Origin: Acidimicrobiales bacterium
Lineage (GTDB): Bacteria; Actinomycetota; Acidimicrobiia; Acidimicrobiales; SHLQ01
Length of the DNA: 64,000 nucleotides
Assembly: GCA_020628865.1 (NCBI GenBank)
Contig: JAHDEJ010000020.1
Span: 26,900 to 90,899, forward strand
Direction of reading: 5' to 3'
The notes beneath the pieces were generated by a model. That model worked only from the letters and a program-made list of their open reading frames with translations. It did no database searches and was not told where the DNA came from. Shown here in pieces: positions 56,001 through 62,729 of the stretch (its first letter is position 1; every line of letters begins with the position of its first letter). Position numbers and translations under genes: made by a program.

Positions 56001-56109
56001 CGTCGACCACCGATTCGAACCACGGTTCGGCGCCGTGTGTGGCCATGACGCACCGCACACCCGGCGGCGCGGGTCGGGGTTCGGCAGTGGTGTCGGAGTC
56101 CGCGTGCAC
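53041..56109 (-). CDS. Large membrane glycosyltransferase (GT2 + polytopic domain)
   Basis: The 1022-aa protein combines an N-terminal family-2 glycosyltransferase (about 18-250) with a membrane part of about 12 transmembrane segments and an extracytoplasmic C-terminal domain. GT2 motifs are VRCVMATHGAEPWFESVVDALAEQDYPNLRV, GSDAGYGERMNAGAAEAEEPLLLLCHDDVAFEPG (DDV in place of DxD) and GGFDEAIDWHGEAHDLSLRARIAG. This architecture is common beside DUF5719 genes in actinobacteria and is taken to build envelope polysaccharide. GTG at 56109 has TAGCGT 9 nt upstream, overlapping the divergent promoter. Confidence 0.9.
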   Translation of the reverse strand: MHADSDTTAEPRPAPPGVRCVMATHGAEPWFESVVDALAEQDYPNLRVTFVHSAGDRPLLERWSERIEHLDLVEVGSDAGYGERMNAGAAEAEEPLLLLCHDDVAFEPGTISALVREWLRRSDPKALIAPKLVSWNDTTRLVPAGFDADRFGETLAVVKPGDLDQGQQDRVAEVFGVSTAALLVGRNFFNELGGFDEAIDWHGEAHDLSLRARIAGSTIVIASSATARHRAAFAERDGADETFRSRRHHMRSALLAPSGFGLVRLVLSFVVLHTIEFAVALVRLDLAELRSIPAAWFWNLRRLPSLFAARGALAEVRSRGDDELRLLRRSGSIRLSESVDRRITAREQASERGERTVSAVRAAGASILILLLAFGARHLLTRSIPAVGEFRLLPDDLGTLTADWWSGWRTNGMGSEGFAPFAQPLLDLAGLLTFGQAGLLRTLLIVLPLPLGVLGMWRLFARTDSDRAPVAAALLYAASPVPYNAISGGSLSALFLFAALPWVLRHLIGVSGSVVFKHPGRRSVSVVGLLALLTLVGAFVPWVGVTFLVVVVGLVFGSFLAGDMRGVPALLGVAAVALAGAALLNLPHLLDLTSWADFGTAQTSGGSDRSLIELLTQATGPIGSTVLGWALFAPALLPIVSGRGLRFTWGMRLWGVVLAAVALAWAGARGWLPVGLPVDEVLLAPMAMAMAVLGGLAAMVLDIDLAGAKARRLLPALFAVIGFALALLPLADGSFSGRWELARVDLTNAYGSIAAPPEDGAYRVLWIGDAHVLGAAATPTANGLAWTSSLDGPPDIRALWPSRGGEADRVLTEAITAGLDGRTSRLGRELARFGVRYLVVMDQQAPVPEPSRRVAVADSRAAGFASQLDLVRTGVVNPAVVVYENTARVPLHAAVAPAVLENLRLDDPAPVVVDRDGPDAWTGQVRTTRNVYAAWEPSERWTLTVGGTTMPRLDIGSVGMGFETESVTDVGDARFSYATSEVHRMVLGVQAFGWAVLVFLRRWIVGRERREVRLVEARAERA

Positions 56110-56117
56110 AGCCCCGC

Positions 56118-56124
56118 TACGCTA
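56118..56124. promoter_or_regulatory. Overlapping divergent -10 elements
   Basis: The 7-mer tacgcta gives TACGCT on the plus strand (56118-56123) and TAGCGT on the minus strand (56124-56119). The minus hexamer is 9 nt from the glycosyltransferase GTG; the plus hexamer is 8 nt from GTG at 56132. One sequence thus offers symmetric -10s for transcription in both directions. Confidence 0.55.
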
Positions 56125-56131
56125 CCGGGTT

Positions 56132-56191
56132 GTGAGCACCCTCGACCAGCACCCCCGGCCGGAGTCCGACCGCCGGACGGGTCTGGGCTGA
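56132..56191 (+). CDS. Possible leaderless upstream ORF (19 aa)
   Basis: GTG at 56132, 8 nt after TACGCT, opens a 19-codon frame (VSTLDQHPRPESDRRTGLG). Its TGA shares an A with the ATG of the epimerase gene (TGATG). That fits a leaderless leader peptide translationally coupled to the epimerase, which lacks its own Shine-Dalgarno. No family is expected; it could equally be untranslated leader. Confidence 0.4.
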   Translation: MSTLDQHPRPESDRRTGLG

Positions 56192-57096
56192 TGCGAGCGC
56201 TGATCACCGGAGGCGCTGGATTCGTCGGTCGGGCGCTTCACGCCCACCTCAGGGCGAACGGCGACGAGGTGACGGTCAGCGATCGTTCGCTCGGCGGACC
56301 CGACATCGCCGACCGCGACGCGGTCTTTGCCCACATGTCCGACGTCCGTCCCGAGGTCGTCTATCACCTCGCCGGCCAGGCGCACGTTCCGACCGCCTGG
56401 TCCGATCCCATCGGCACGCTGCGGGCGAACGTCGAAGGCACCCAGAACGTCCTCGATGCCGCCCGCCACAGTGGCTCACGCCGGGTGCTCGCCGTGACCA
56501 GCGCAGAGGTCTACGGCAAGGTGACCGACGACGACCTGCCCATCGGCGAAACTCATCCGCTGCACCCGATGAACCCGTATGCAGCGTCGAAGGTCGCGGC
56601 CGATGCGGTTGCCACCGCAGCACACCTCGGATCCGGACAGGATGTGATCCGGCTTCGGGCGTTCAACCACATCGGACCGGGCCAACGAACAGACTTCGTG
56701 GCAGCAGGCCTCGCCGCTCGAATCGTCGAGGCCGAGGCGGCGGGCCGTCAGCACATCACCGTTGGCAACCTCTCGCCCCGACGGGACTTCACCGACGTGC
56801 GGGACGTGGTCCGGGCCTACCGGCTGGTCGCCGAACACGGTGAGTCCGGAGCCGTCTACAACGTCTGCACCGGCATCGATCGATCGATCGGAGAACTGGC
56901 CGAGCGTCTGGTCGAACTGGCGGGGACGTCGCTCGCGCTCGAACCCGACCCGGAGCTCCAGCGGCCGTCCGACAATCCGATCGTCGTGGGCGACAACCGT
57001 CGAATCCAGTCGGCGACCGGGTGGCAGCCGGAACTCTCCCTGGACCAATCGCTGATCGACGTCCTCGAGGACGCCAGGAGGCGCCGAGATGGCTGA
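56191..57096 (+). CDS. NAD-dependent sugar-nucleotide epimerase/reductase, RMD-like
   Basis: This 301-aa extended short-chain dehydrogenase has NAD motif ITGGAGFVGRAL, HLAGQAHVPTAW, catalytic Ser/Tyr/Lys in TSAEVYGK and NPYAASKVAA, and RAFNHIGPGQRTDFVAAGLAARI. The FNHIGPGQ stretch is typical of GDP-6-deoxy-4-keto-D-mannose reductase and GDP-mannose dehydratase relatives, consistent with ManA/ManB supplying GDP-mannose precursors in the window. Substrate assignment is inference. The 3' end overlaps cofD by 8 bp, an odd partner for coenzyme synthesis. Its start couples to a small upstream frame. Confidence 0.85.
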   Translation: MRALITGGAGFVGRALHAHLRANGDEVTVSDRSLGGPDIADRDAVFAHMSDVRPEVVYHLAGQAHVPTAWSDPIGTLRANVEGTQNVLDAARHSGSRRVLAVTSAEVYGKVTDDDLPIGETHPLHPMNPYAASKVAADAVATAAHLGSGQDVIRLRAFNHIGPGQRTDFVAAGLAARIVEAEAAGRQHITVGNLSPRRDFTDVRDVVRAYRLVAEHGESGAVYNVCTGIDRSIGELAERLVELAGTSLALEPDPELQRPSDNPIVVGDNRRIQSATGWQPELSLDQSLIDVLEDARRRRDG

Positions 57097-58051
57097 GCCG
57101 GACATCGTCGTGATCTGTGGCGGCGTTGGCGCCGCCCGCTTCCTGAAGGGTCTGGTACGGGTCGTTGCGCCCGAACGCATCGCCGCGGTCGTGAACGTCG
57201 CCGACGACATGGTGCTCCACGGGCTGCACATCAGCCCGGACCTCGACACGGTCATGTACACGCTCGCCGAGGAGATCGACCCGGATCGCGGTTGGGGTCT
57301 TCGCGATGAGACATGGGCTGCGATGGAGACGCTGGGGCGTTACGGCGATCGGAACTGGTTCAACCTGGGCGACCGGGACCTTGGCACGCACCTGCAGCGA
57401 ACCGGCCGCCTCGGCGAAGGCGCCTCGCTCACCACCGTCACGCAGGAACTCGCCGCATCTTGGGAACTCGAGCTTTCGCTCCTCCCGGTGACGGACGATG
57501 CAATCCGCACCCGGGTCACGCGTTCCGACACCGATGAGGAGCTCTCGTTTCAGGAGTACTTCGTCGGGCAACAACACGGCGTACCCGTGTCCGACGTCCG
57601 ATTCGTGGGCATCGAGGACGCCAAACCAACCGATGAGGTTCTCGCCGCCATCGACTCGGCATCAGCCATCCTGATCGCGCCCTCGAACCCAATCGTGTCG
57701 ATCGCCCCGGTGCTCGATGTTCCGGGAGTGCGCAACGCCATCGCCGTAGCGTCGGCGTCCGTCGTTGCGGTCTCGCCGATCATCGGTGGAGCCGCCATCA
57801 AGGGCCCGGCGGCGAACATGCTCCGCGAGCTCGGCCACGACCCCTCAGCAACCGGTGTCGCCAGACTCCTTGCGGATCTCGTCGATGTGATGGTCATCGA
57901 TGACGTCGACGCGGCGCTTGCGACCGGCGTCCGGGCGGAGGGCGTCGTGCCCTGGGTGACCAACACGATCATGTCCGATCCGGAGGCTGCGGCTGCCCTC
58001 GCCCGCACCACGCTTGCCGCTGCCATGCTCGGAGGAACCGATGACCGTTGA
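57089..58051 (+). CDS. cofD: 2-phospho-L-lactate (or enolpyruvyl) transferase of F420 synthesis
   Basis: CofD/FbiA joins a phospholactyl- or phosphoenolpyruvyl-guanosine donor to the deazaflavin Fo, giving F420-0 or its dehydro form. The 320-aa protein has VVICGGVGAARFLKGL, NVADDMVLHGLHISPDLDTVMYTLA, GWGLRDETWAAMETL, NWFNLGDRDLGTHLQRT and APSNPIVSIAPVL, a full family match. It is translationally coupled to cofE by a 10-bp overlap. The fbiC (Fo synthase) gene is not in the window. Confidence 0.95.
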   Translation: MAEPDIVVICGGVGAARFLKGLVRVVAPERIAAVVNVADDMVLHGLHISPDLDTVMYTLAEEIDPDRGWGLRDETWAAMETLGRYGDRNWFNLGDRDLGTHLQRTGRLGEGASLTTVTQELAASWELELSLLPVTDDAIRTRVTRSDTDEELSFQEYFVGQQHGVPVSDVRFVGIEDAKPTDEVLAAIDSASAILIAPSNPIVSIAPVLDVPGVRNAIAVASASVVAVSPIIGGAAIKGPAANMLRELGHDPSATGVARLLADLVDVMVIDDVDAALATGVRAEGVVPWVTNTIMSDPEAAAALARTTLAAAMLGGTDDR

Positions 58052-58772
58052 ACCCGGAAAGATCGACGAGCACCCACCAGACCTGTCGATCCGTGCCATT
58101 CGGGGGCTGCCGGAGATCCGACCGGGCGATGATCTCGCCGGAATGCTCGCCGACGCAACGACCTACGAGGATCACGACGTGCTCGTGGTGACCCAGAAGG
58201 TCGTCTCCAAGGCCGAGGGCCGGCTCGTCGACATCGACTTCGATGACCCGAGGGGCCACAAGGCGATCGTCGAAGATGAATCCGTTCGCATCCTGCGCCG
58301 CCGGGGCGACCTGATCATCTCCGAAACCGAGCACGGATTCGTCTGCGCAAACGCCGGAATCGACCTGTCGAACGTGGAGGCCGGCCAGGCCGCGCTGCTC
58401 CCCGTGGACTCCGATCGATCCGCCCGACGGATCCGCGACGTCGTCCGCGCTCGCACCGGCGCAGAGATCGGCGTGATCATCTCGGACACGTTCGGAAGAC
58501 CATGGCGGCGTGGCGTGACCGACGTGGCGATCGGAAGTGCCGGAATCGGCCCGATTCTCGACCTGCGTGGGCATCCCGACGCCCTGGGCCGCGAAATGCA
58601 GGTCACCGAGGTCGCAATCGTCGACGAGTTGGCTGCTGCAGCCGAATTGGCGATGGGCAAGAGTGCAGGAATCCCGGCAGCCGTCGTCCGTGGTGCCCCC
58701 GCCGAGTGGTTCCGCAGCGGCGGCGTGGTGGACGAAATCGTGCGTTCCCCGTCGGAAGACCTCTTCCGCTGA
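58041..58772 (+). CDS. cofE: Coenzyme F420-0:L-glutamate ligase
   Basis: CofE adds glutamates to F420-0 with GTP. The 243-aa protein has IRAIRGLPEIRPGDDLAGML, VLVVTQKVVSKAEGR, SETEHGFVCANAGIDLSNV, VIISDTFGRPWRRGVTDVAIGSAG and GRPAEWFRSGG-like VRGAPAEWFRSGG. It is the stand-alone ligase. The C-terminal nitroreductase-like FMN domain fused to it in mycobacterial FbiB is missing, so dehydro-F420 reduction, if used, must be encoded elsewhere. ATG at 58041 follows GGAGGA; the longer frame has no support. Confidence 0.94.
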   Translation: MTVEPGKIDEHPPDLSIRAIRGLPEIRPGDDLAGMLADATTYEDHDVLVVTQKVVSKAEGRLVDIDFDDPRGHKAIVEDESVRILRRRGDLIISETEHGFVCANAGIDLSNVEAGQAALLPVDSDRSARRIRDVVRARTGAEIGVIISDTFGRPWRRGVTDVAIGSAGIGPILDLRGHPDALGREMQVTEVAIVDELAAAAELAMGKSAGIPAAVVRGAPAEWFRSGGVVDEIVRSPSEDLFR

Positions 58773-58829
58773 GCACTCAACTCACCCCACCCAGCAACCG
58801 TTAGGAAGAGAGACGCAGGAGGTCATCCC

Positions 58830-59309
58830 ATGGCGGAAAAGACGGCAATCATCATCAGCGGCTACTTCAGCCCGCTCCATACCGGACATCTCGACATGAT
58901 CGAAGATGCCGAATCACGCGGCGACGCAGTGATCGTGATCGTGAACAACAACGATCAACAGGTCATGAAGAAGGGCAAGGTCATCATCGACGAGGCCGAC
59001 CGGCTGCGCATCGTCGAGGCACTCAAGGCGGTCGACCATGCCTTCATCGCCGTGGACGGCGACCGAACGGTGTGTGCGTCGCTCGAGAAGGCTGCGGCCG
59101 ACTTCGGTAGTGAGTACAAGCTGGTCTTCGGCAACGGCGGTGACCGCAACGAGGGCGCCGTGGTGCCCGAAGAGCCCGTCTGCGAGGCCAATGGCATCGA
59201 GATGGTCTTCGACATGGGCGGCACGAAGAAGCGTGACAGCTCCAGCCGAATCAACGTAGAACTCGGCCTCGAAGACGAGCCAAGCGCTCCCCCAAGCTCC
59301 ACGACGTAA
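58830..59309 (+). CDS. Cytidylyltransferase-like nucleotidyltransferase
   Basis: The 159-aa protein has the HIGH-type nucleotidyltransferase motif ISGYFSPLHTGHLDMIEDA, then VIVNNNDQQVMKKGKVIIDEADRLRIVEAL and the C-terminal RDSSSRIN (ISSTxxR-like). It resembles glycerol-3-phosphate cytidylyltransferase and related enzymes that make CDP- or ADP-linked head groups or sugars. It has AGGAGG before the ATG. Its last residues (PSAPPSSTT) and stop codon lie inside a repeat that continues downstream. It is probably part of the surface-polymer genes. Confidence 0.88.
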   Translation: MAEKTAIIISGYFSPLHTGHLDMIEDAESRGDAVIVIVNNNDQQVMKKGKVIIDEADRLRIVEALKAVDHAFIAVDGDRTVCASLEKAAADFGSEYKLVFGNGGDRNEGAVVPEEPVCEANGIEMVFDMGGTKKRDSSSRINVELGLEDEPSAPPSSTT

Positions 59310-59427
59310 CGGACAAGCGAGCGCTTGGCGACGCGACGTTCGGCGCAGCCGAACTCGTCGGAATGCGGAGCATTCCCGCCGAGCGCCCCTCCGAGCTCCA
59401 CGACGTAGCGGACACGCGAGCGGGCGC
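59279..59427. repeat. Hairpin repeat cluster at the nucleotidyltransferase 3' end
   Basis: Two copies of agctccacgacgta(a/g)cggaca(a/c)gcgagcg lie near 59295 and 59395. The first is framed by a perfect 11-bp inverted repeat (59279-59289 with 59319-59329). Between them are two 7-bp hairpins with 3-nt loops: gttcggc-gca-gccgaac (59338-59354) and ggaatgc-gga-gcattcc (59360-59376). The first of these hairpins is shared with the gene-end repeats at 10.2 and 31.2 kb. Confidence 0.8.
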
Positions 59428-59448
59428 GACTACCTAGAGCTCGCCGAA

Positions 59449-60294
59449 CTAGTTGTCTTCGCCCTCGTCGGTCTGTGCGTTGAGCTCTTCGGCCGGGATG
59501 AGGATGTTGCCGTCGGCGTCCACGAGGTTGCCGTCGTCATCGAAGCCAACGGTGCTGGTGTCGTCCGTGGTGGCGTCCAGGTTGTTGATGTCGCCGAGGC
59601 CGTCGGTGCCGAGCACGAACGGTGAGGCGGCGGAGGCCTGGTCGATGTTTTCCTGCGGCGGCGGCGGAATGTCGGCGCCGAGCGGGGCCAGGGCGATGGT
59701 GATCGCTTCCTGGTCCTCGGTGAAGCGGTAGTCGGCCACGTTCTCGGTCAGCACGCTGTCCAGTTCCTGCGTGAACGGTGCGAAGCGTGCGAGCTGCAGG
59801 ACGGCCGGCTCGCCGTCGCACATGACGCCTTCGACGAGGGAGTCACGATCCGGGAAGGTCAATTCGCTGTCGTCGTTGATCTCGGTGCGGGTGGCATCGA
59901 GGAAGACGGAGAGCTGTGCGTTGTTGCCGGTGGCGTTGGAGCCGGTCGGATGCAGGTGCACCACGCCATCGCCGTGGGTGTGAATTCCCGGGTTGGGCGT
60001 CTGCGGATCGGCGAGGTTCGACAGGAACGAGTCTGTCGTGCAGTCGTAGATGCCGTAGGCGATGTGCCAGTGGTCGCCAAAGGTCGGCGTCAGCGACGTG
60101 GTGTCGCGGTTGGCTCGGGCGAACGCCACCAGGGCGATGCCGACGACGATGACGGCGGCGAGAGCGAGCGGAAAGCCCAGCTCACGCTGTTCCTTGCCCG
60201 GCGTGCCCGCCGTCTGGCCGGCGCGAGCGGCGCGGGCAACCTTCTTGGATGAGTCGGACGAGTTGTCGTCCTTCGGAGAATCTGTACGTGCCAC
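59449..60294 (-). CDS. Single-span membrane protein of unknown function
   Basis: In this 281-aa GTG-initiated protein, about 40 charged cytoplasmic residues precede one transmembrane helix (FPLALAAVIVVGIALVAFA). The extracytoplasmic part begins TSLTPTFGDHWHIAYGIYDC. His-rich motifs (DHWHIAYG and GIHTHGDGVVHLHP) could bind a metal, with two cysteines (DCTT and MCDGE) nearby. The C-terminus is acidic and Gln/Asn-rich. Similar proteins with a DHWH-x-n-HTHGDG-x-HIHP pattern occur across actinobacteria without assigned function. TAGCAT 8 nt upstream of the GTG marks a leaderless start. Confidence 0.82.
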   Translation of the reverse strand: MARTDSPKDDNSSDSSKKVARAARAGQTAGTPGKEQRELGFPLALAAVIVVGIALVAFARANRDTTSLTPTFGDHWHIAYGIYDCTTDSFLSNLADPQTPNPGIHTHGDGVVHLHPTGSNATGNNAQLSVFLDATRTEINDDSELTFPDRDSLVEGVMCDGEPAVLQLARFAPFTQELDSVLTENVADYRFTEDQEAITIALAPLGADIPPPPQENIDQASAASPFVLGTDGLGDINNLDATTDDTSTVGFDDDGNLVDADGNILIPAEELNAQTDEGEDN

Positions 60295-60302
60295 GGGGAG
60301 AC

Positions 60303-60308
60303 ATGCTA
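60303..60308 (-). promoter_or_regulatory. Leaderless -10 (TAGCAT) of the His-rich membrane protein gene
   Basis: TAGCAT on the minus strand is 8 nt from GTG at 60294. Confidence 0.6.
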
Positions 60309-60357
60309 CCGACTTTCGCCCCCGGCGAAGCGTCAGCCATTCCCGATGCTGCAGAGC

Positions 60358-61572
60358 TCAGGAAACGAGGCGTCCGAACAGATCCGCGTACCGTTCGGCC
60401 GCCCGCTGGGGCGTCACCCACTGCTCGACCCAATCACGGCCACGATCCCCCATCTCCTGGCGCAGATCGGGGTCGTCCAGCAGCTCGCGGAGCGCCTCGA
60501 CGAAGGGCTCGACGACATCCGGCGGCACCGACCGGCCGGCCCCGGCCTCGATGACGACGTTGCCGACTTCGGTTCCTTCGTCGACGCTGGCGATGACCGG
60601 GCGCCGGCACGCCAGGATCTTGTAGAGCTTCGATGGCACGCTCGACCAGGCGAGCCCCTTGCGCAACGGAATCACGTGGAGGTCCGCTGCGGCGAGGACC
60701 TCCGGAACCCGCTCCACCGGCTGGTATGGGATGATCCGGAAGTTGTCGAGGCCTTCGGCACGTGCACGGACTTCACCGATCGCAGAACCGCCACCGTTCA
60801 CCACGAAGACGACGTCTTCCAGGTCGGTCATCTGGCGGGCTGCGTCGGCCATCAGCTCGATCGATTGCGAGAAGCCGACGTTGCCGCAGTACATGACGAT
60901 TCGCTTGCCGACGAGGTCGTACTCGCGGCGGTACTCGTTCTCGAGCTCGGAGGGAACGAACACATCGGTGTCCACGAAGTTCGGGATGATCTCGGTGGCA
61001 CTGGTCGTTTTGGCATCGACGTTGCGCTGCATTTCCTCGCTCAAGACGGTGACCACGTCGGCGCGGTCATAAACGAACTTCTCGAGTCGCTTGGCGGCGT
61101 CGATCACCCGGGGATTCGAGATGGTTCCGGTCTCGATGGCCACATCCGGGAACACGTCCTGGATGTTGAACACGAATGGCGTTCCGCGGCGCTTGGCGGC
61201 AACCCAGCCGGCAACACCCAACGAGAGCGGCGGAGACATCGCAAAGACGACGTCGGCGTCGAAACGGTCGACCACAGCCGTGCCGAGACAAATTGCAGTG
61301 AAACCGGCGAACGCGGCCGCTCGAGCGGCAATGTTGGTCTTGTCGGTTGGGAACGGGTGCACGCGGGTGATGCGCCCCCACGGGCGTTCCTCGACCCGAA
61401 TCGGGCGGCCTTCCCAGCCGGCTTCGACCGCGTGGTCGCGGTACCAGGGAAGCGCAGTGATCACGTGCAGTTCGTGCCCCATGTCGCCCAGATGGTTCAC
61501 GATGGCGCTCATGAACTCACCCGTTGGTGCGCTGTCGGGCTCGAAGTGGGGACACAGGACCTGGATCTTCAC
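60358..61572 (-). CDS. Family 4 glycosyltransferase (WbuB-like)
   Basis: The 404-aa GT-B enzyme has the N-terminal CPHFEPDSAPTGEFMSAIVNHLGDMGHELHVITALPWY, typical of WbuB-like N-acetylglucosaminyl/fucosaminyl transferases, and FNIQDVFPDVAIETG. The C-terminal donor domain is MYCGNVGFSQSIELM...PSKLYKILACRRPVIAS. The E-x7-E motif is modified, with DEGTEVGNVV near the donor site. It acts at the cytoplasmic face on a lipid-linked acceptor. GTG at 61572 is set by TAGGCT 8 nt upstream; the open frame continues 61 codons further with atypical sequence. Confidence 0.9.
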   Translation of the reverse strand: MKIQVLCPHFEPDSAPTGEFMSAIVNHLGDMGHELHVITALPWYRDHAVEAGWEGRPIRVEERPWGRITRVHPFPTDKTNIAARAAAFAGFTAICLGTAVVDRFDADVVFAMSPPLSLGVAGWVAAKRRGTPFVFNIQDVFPDVAIETGTISNPRVIDAAKRLEKFVYDRADVVTVLSEEMQRNVDAKTTSATEIIPNFVDTDVFVPSELENEYRREYDLVGKRIVMYCGNVGFSQSIELMADAARQMTDLEDVVFVVNGGGSAIGEVRARAEGLDNFRIIPYQPVERVPEVLAAADLHVIPLRKGLAWSSVPSKLYKILACRRPVIASVDEGTEVGNVVIEAGAGRSVPPDVVEPFVEALRELLDDPDLRQEMGDRGRDWVEQWVTPQRAAERYADLFGRLVS

Positions 61573-61580
61573 CGGCAGCA

Positions 61581-61586
61581 AGCCTA
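61581..61586 (-). promoter_or_regulatory. Leaderless -10 (TAGGCT) of the WbuB-like gene
   Basis: TAGGCT on the minus strand is 8 nt from GTG at 61572, in the 44-bp gap after the next glycosyltransferase. Confidence 0.6.
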
Positions 61587-61616
61587 GAGGGTCGGGCCGC
61601 CAGCGAGACGCAGCCG

Positions 61617-62729
61617 TTAGGTGATGGCGTTCCAGGCGGCCACCTGCGCTGTGGCCATCGATTCCGAGGTATAGCGCTCTGCGTTGGCGGCCCCCGCCCG
61701 GATCAGCTCGATGCGGGTGTCGGCGGGGAGCGGTGCCGACATCACATCGATCCACGGGTCGACGTCCTCAGGGTCGAGAAGGAGCGCACCCCGGCCCGCA
61801 ACCTCAGGGAGCGCCGTGGCGTTCGATGCCACGACGGGCAGACCGACCTGTTGGGCTTCGAGCACCGGCAGTCCGAAACCTTCGTAGCGGGAAGGGAAGA
61901 CGAGAGCCTCTGCCCCCGCCATGAGCGCCGAGAGATCTTCGCCGGAAACATGACCGAGCAGGTGAATCCGGTCGCTCAATGCAGCCGCTGCCGCGACAAG
62001 TTCGTCGTGGTCACGCCCCACCGCTCCGACGCAGACCAGTTGCAGGTCGGCCCGACGCTCGGCGGCGACGGAGAAGGCTCGAAACAGCATTCGATGGTTC
62101 TTGTGCGCCATCGTCATCGCCGGGTACAGCAGTACGGGTCCGGCGGCGAGCAGGCGTTCCACGGGCGCGGTCGGCCGAGGTTCAGCCGTGCCGGTGGGTC
62201 GTGCATGGGCCGAGACTGTCTGCACGCGTGCGTCCCCGACATCGAACCGTTCGCGGATCGTGTCGGCAACCCAGTCGCTCGGTGCGCAGATGAGGTCGGC
62301 GGCCTCGATGGCCGCGGGGATGGAGCGTGCCAACCATCGCCGTTTCAGCGCGGAGAAGTTCGACGGGTCATGGAGTGGCTGGAGATCGTGGATGGTCACT
62401 GCCGTCGGGCCACCGTCGACGCTTGGCACGGTGCCTCCGAGGTGGTGTACGAGGCGATGTGGGTTGTCCCGAAGTGTCCGGGCCAACCACGTCCGTTCCA
62501 GCCCGACGCGCAACGGCGCGGCCGCGTCCTCCCGGGGGGCGGCGTGGAGGCCATGGCTCGACAGGACTGCGGCGTGAGCCTCCGCAGCCCGACCCATGGC
62601 GTAGACATCGATCGCAGTGGAAGGTGCGTGCTCGGCGAGCGAGGTGAGCAGACGGACGGCGTAGGACTCGGTGCCACCCACCACGCCGGGCCGCAGCCAC
62701 AGGAGGTTGCAGGCGATCGGTGTGGTCAT
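61617..62729 (-). CDS. Family 4 glycosyltransferase
   Basis: The 370-aa GT-B glycosyltransferase starts MTTPIACNLLWLRPGVVGGTESYAVRLL. VTIHDLQPLHDPSNFSALKRRW is in the acceptor domain. The donor domain has YPAMTMAHKNHRMLFRAF, the E-x7-E motif in FPSRYEGFGLPVLEAQQVGLPVVAS, and ALPEVAGRGALLLDPED. It is a mannosyl- or rhamnosyltransferase-like member; the sugar is not determinable. ATG at 62729 overlaps the stop of the next glycosyltransferase by 4 bp (ATGA), so both are translated together. Confidence 0.92.
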   Translation of the reverse strand: MTTPIACNLLWLRPGVVGGTESYAVRLLTSLAEHAPSTAIDVYAMGRAAEAHAAVLSSHGLHAAPREDAAAPLRVGLERTWLARTLRDNPHRLVHHLGGTVPSVDGGPTAVTIHDLQPLHDPSNFSALKRRWLARSIPAAIEAADLICAPSDWVADTIRERFDVGDARVQTVSAHARPTGTAEPRPTAPVERLLAAGPVLLYPAMTMAHKNHRMLFRAFSVAAERRADLQLVCVGAVGRDHDELVAAAAALSDRIHLLGHVSGEDLSALMAGAEALVFPSRYEGFGLPVLEAQQVGLPVVASNATALPEVAGRGALLLDPEDVDPWIDVMSAPLPADTRIELIRAGAANAERYTSESMATAQVAAWNAIT

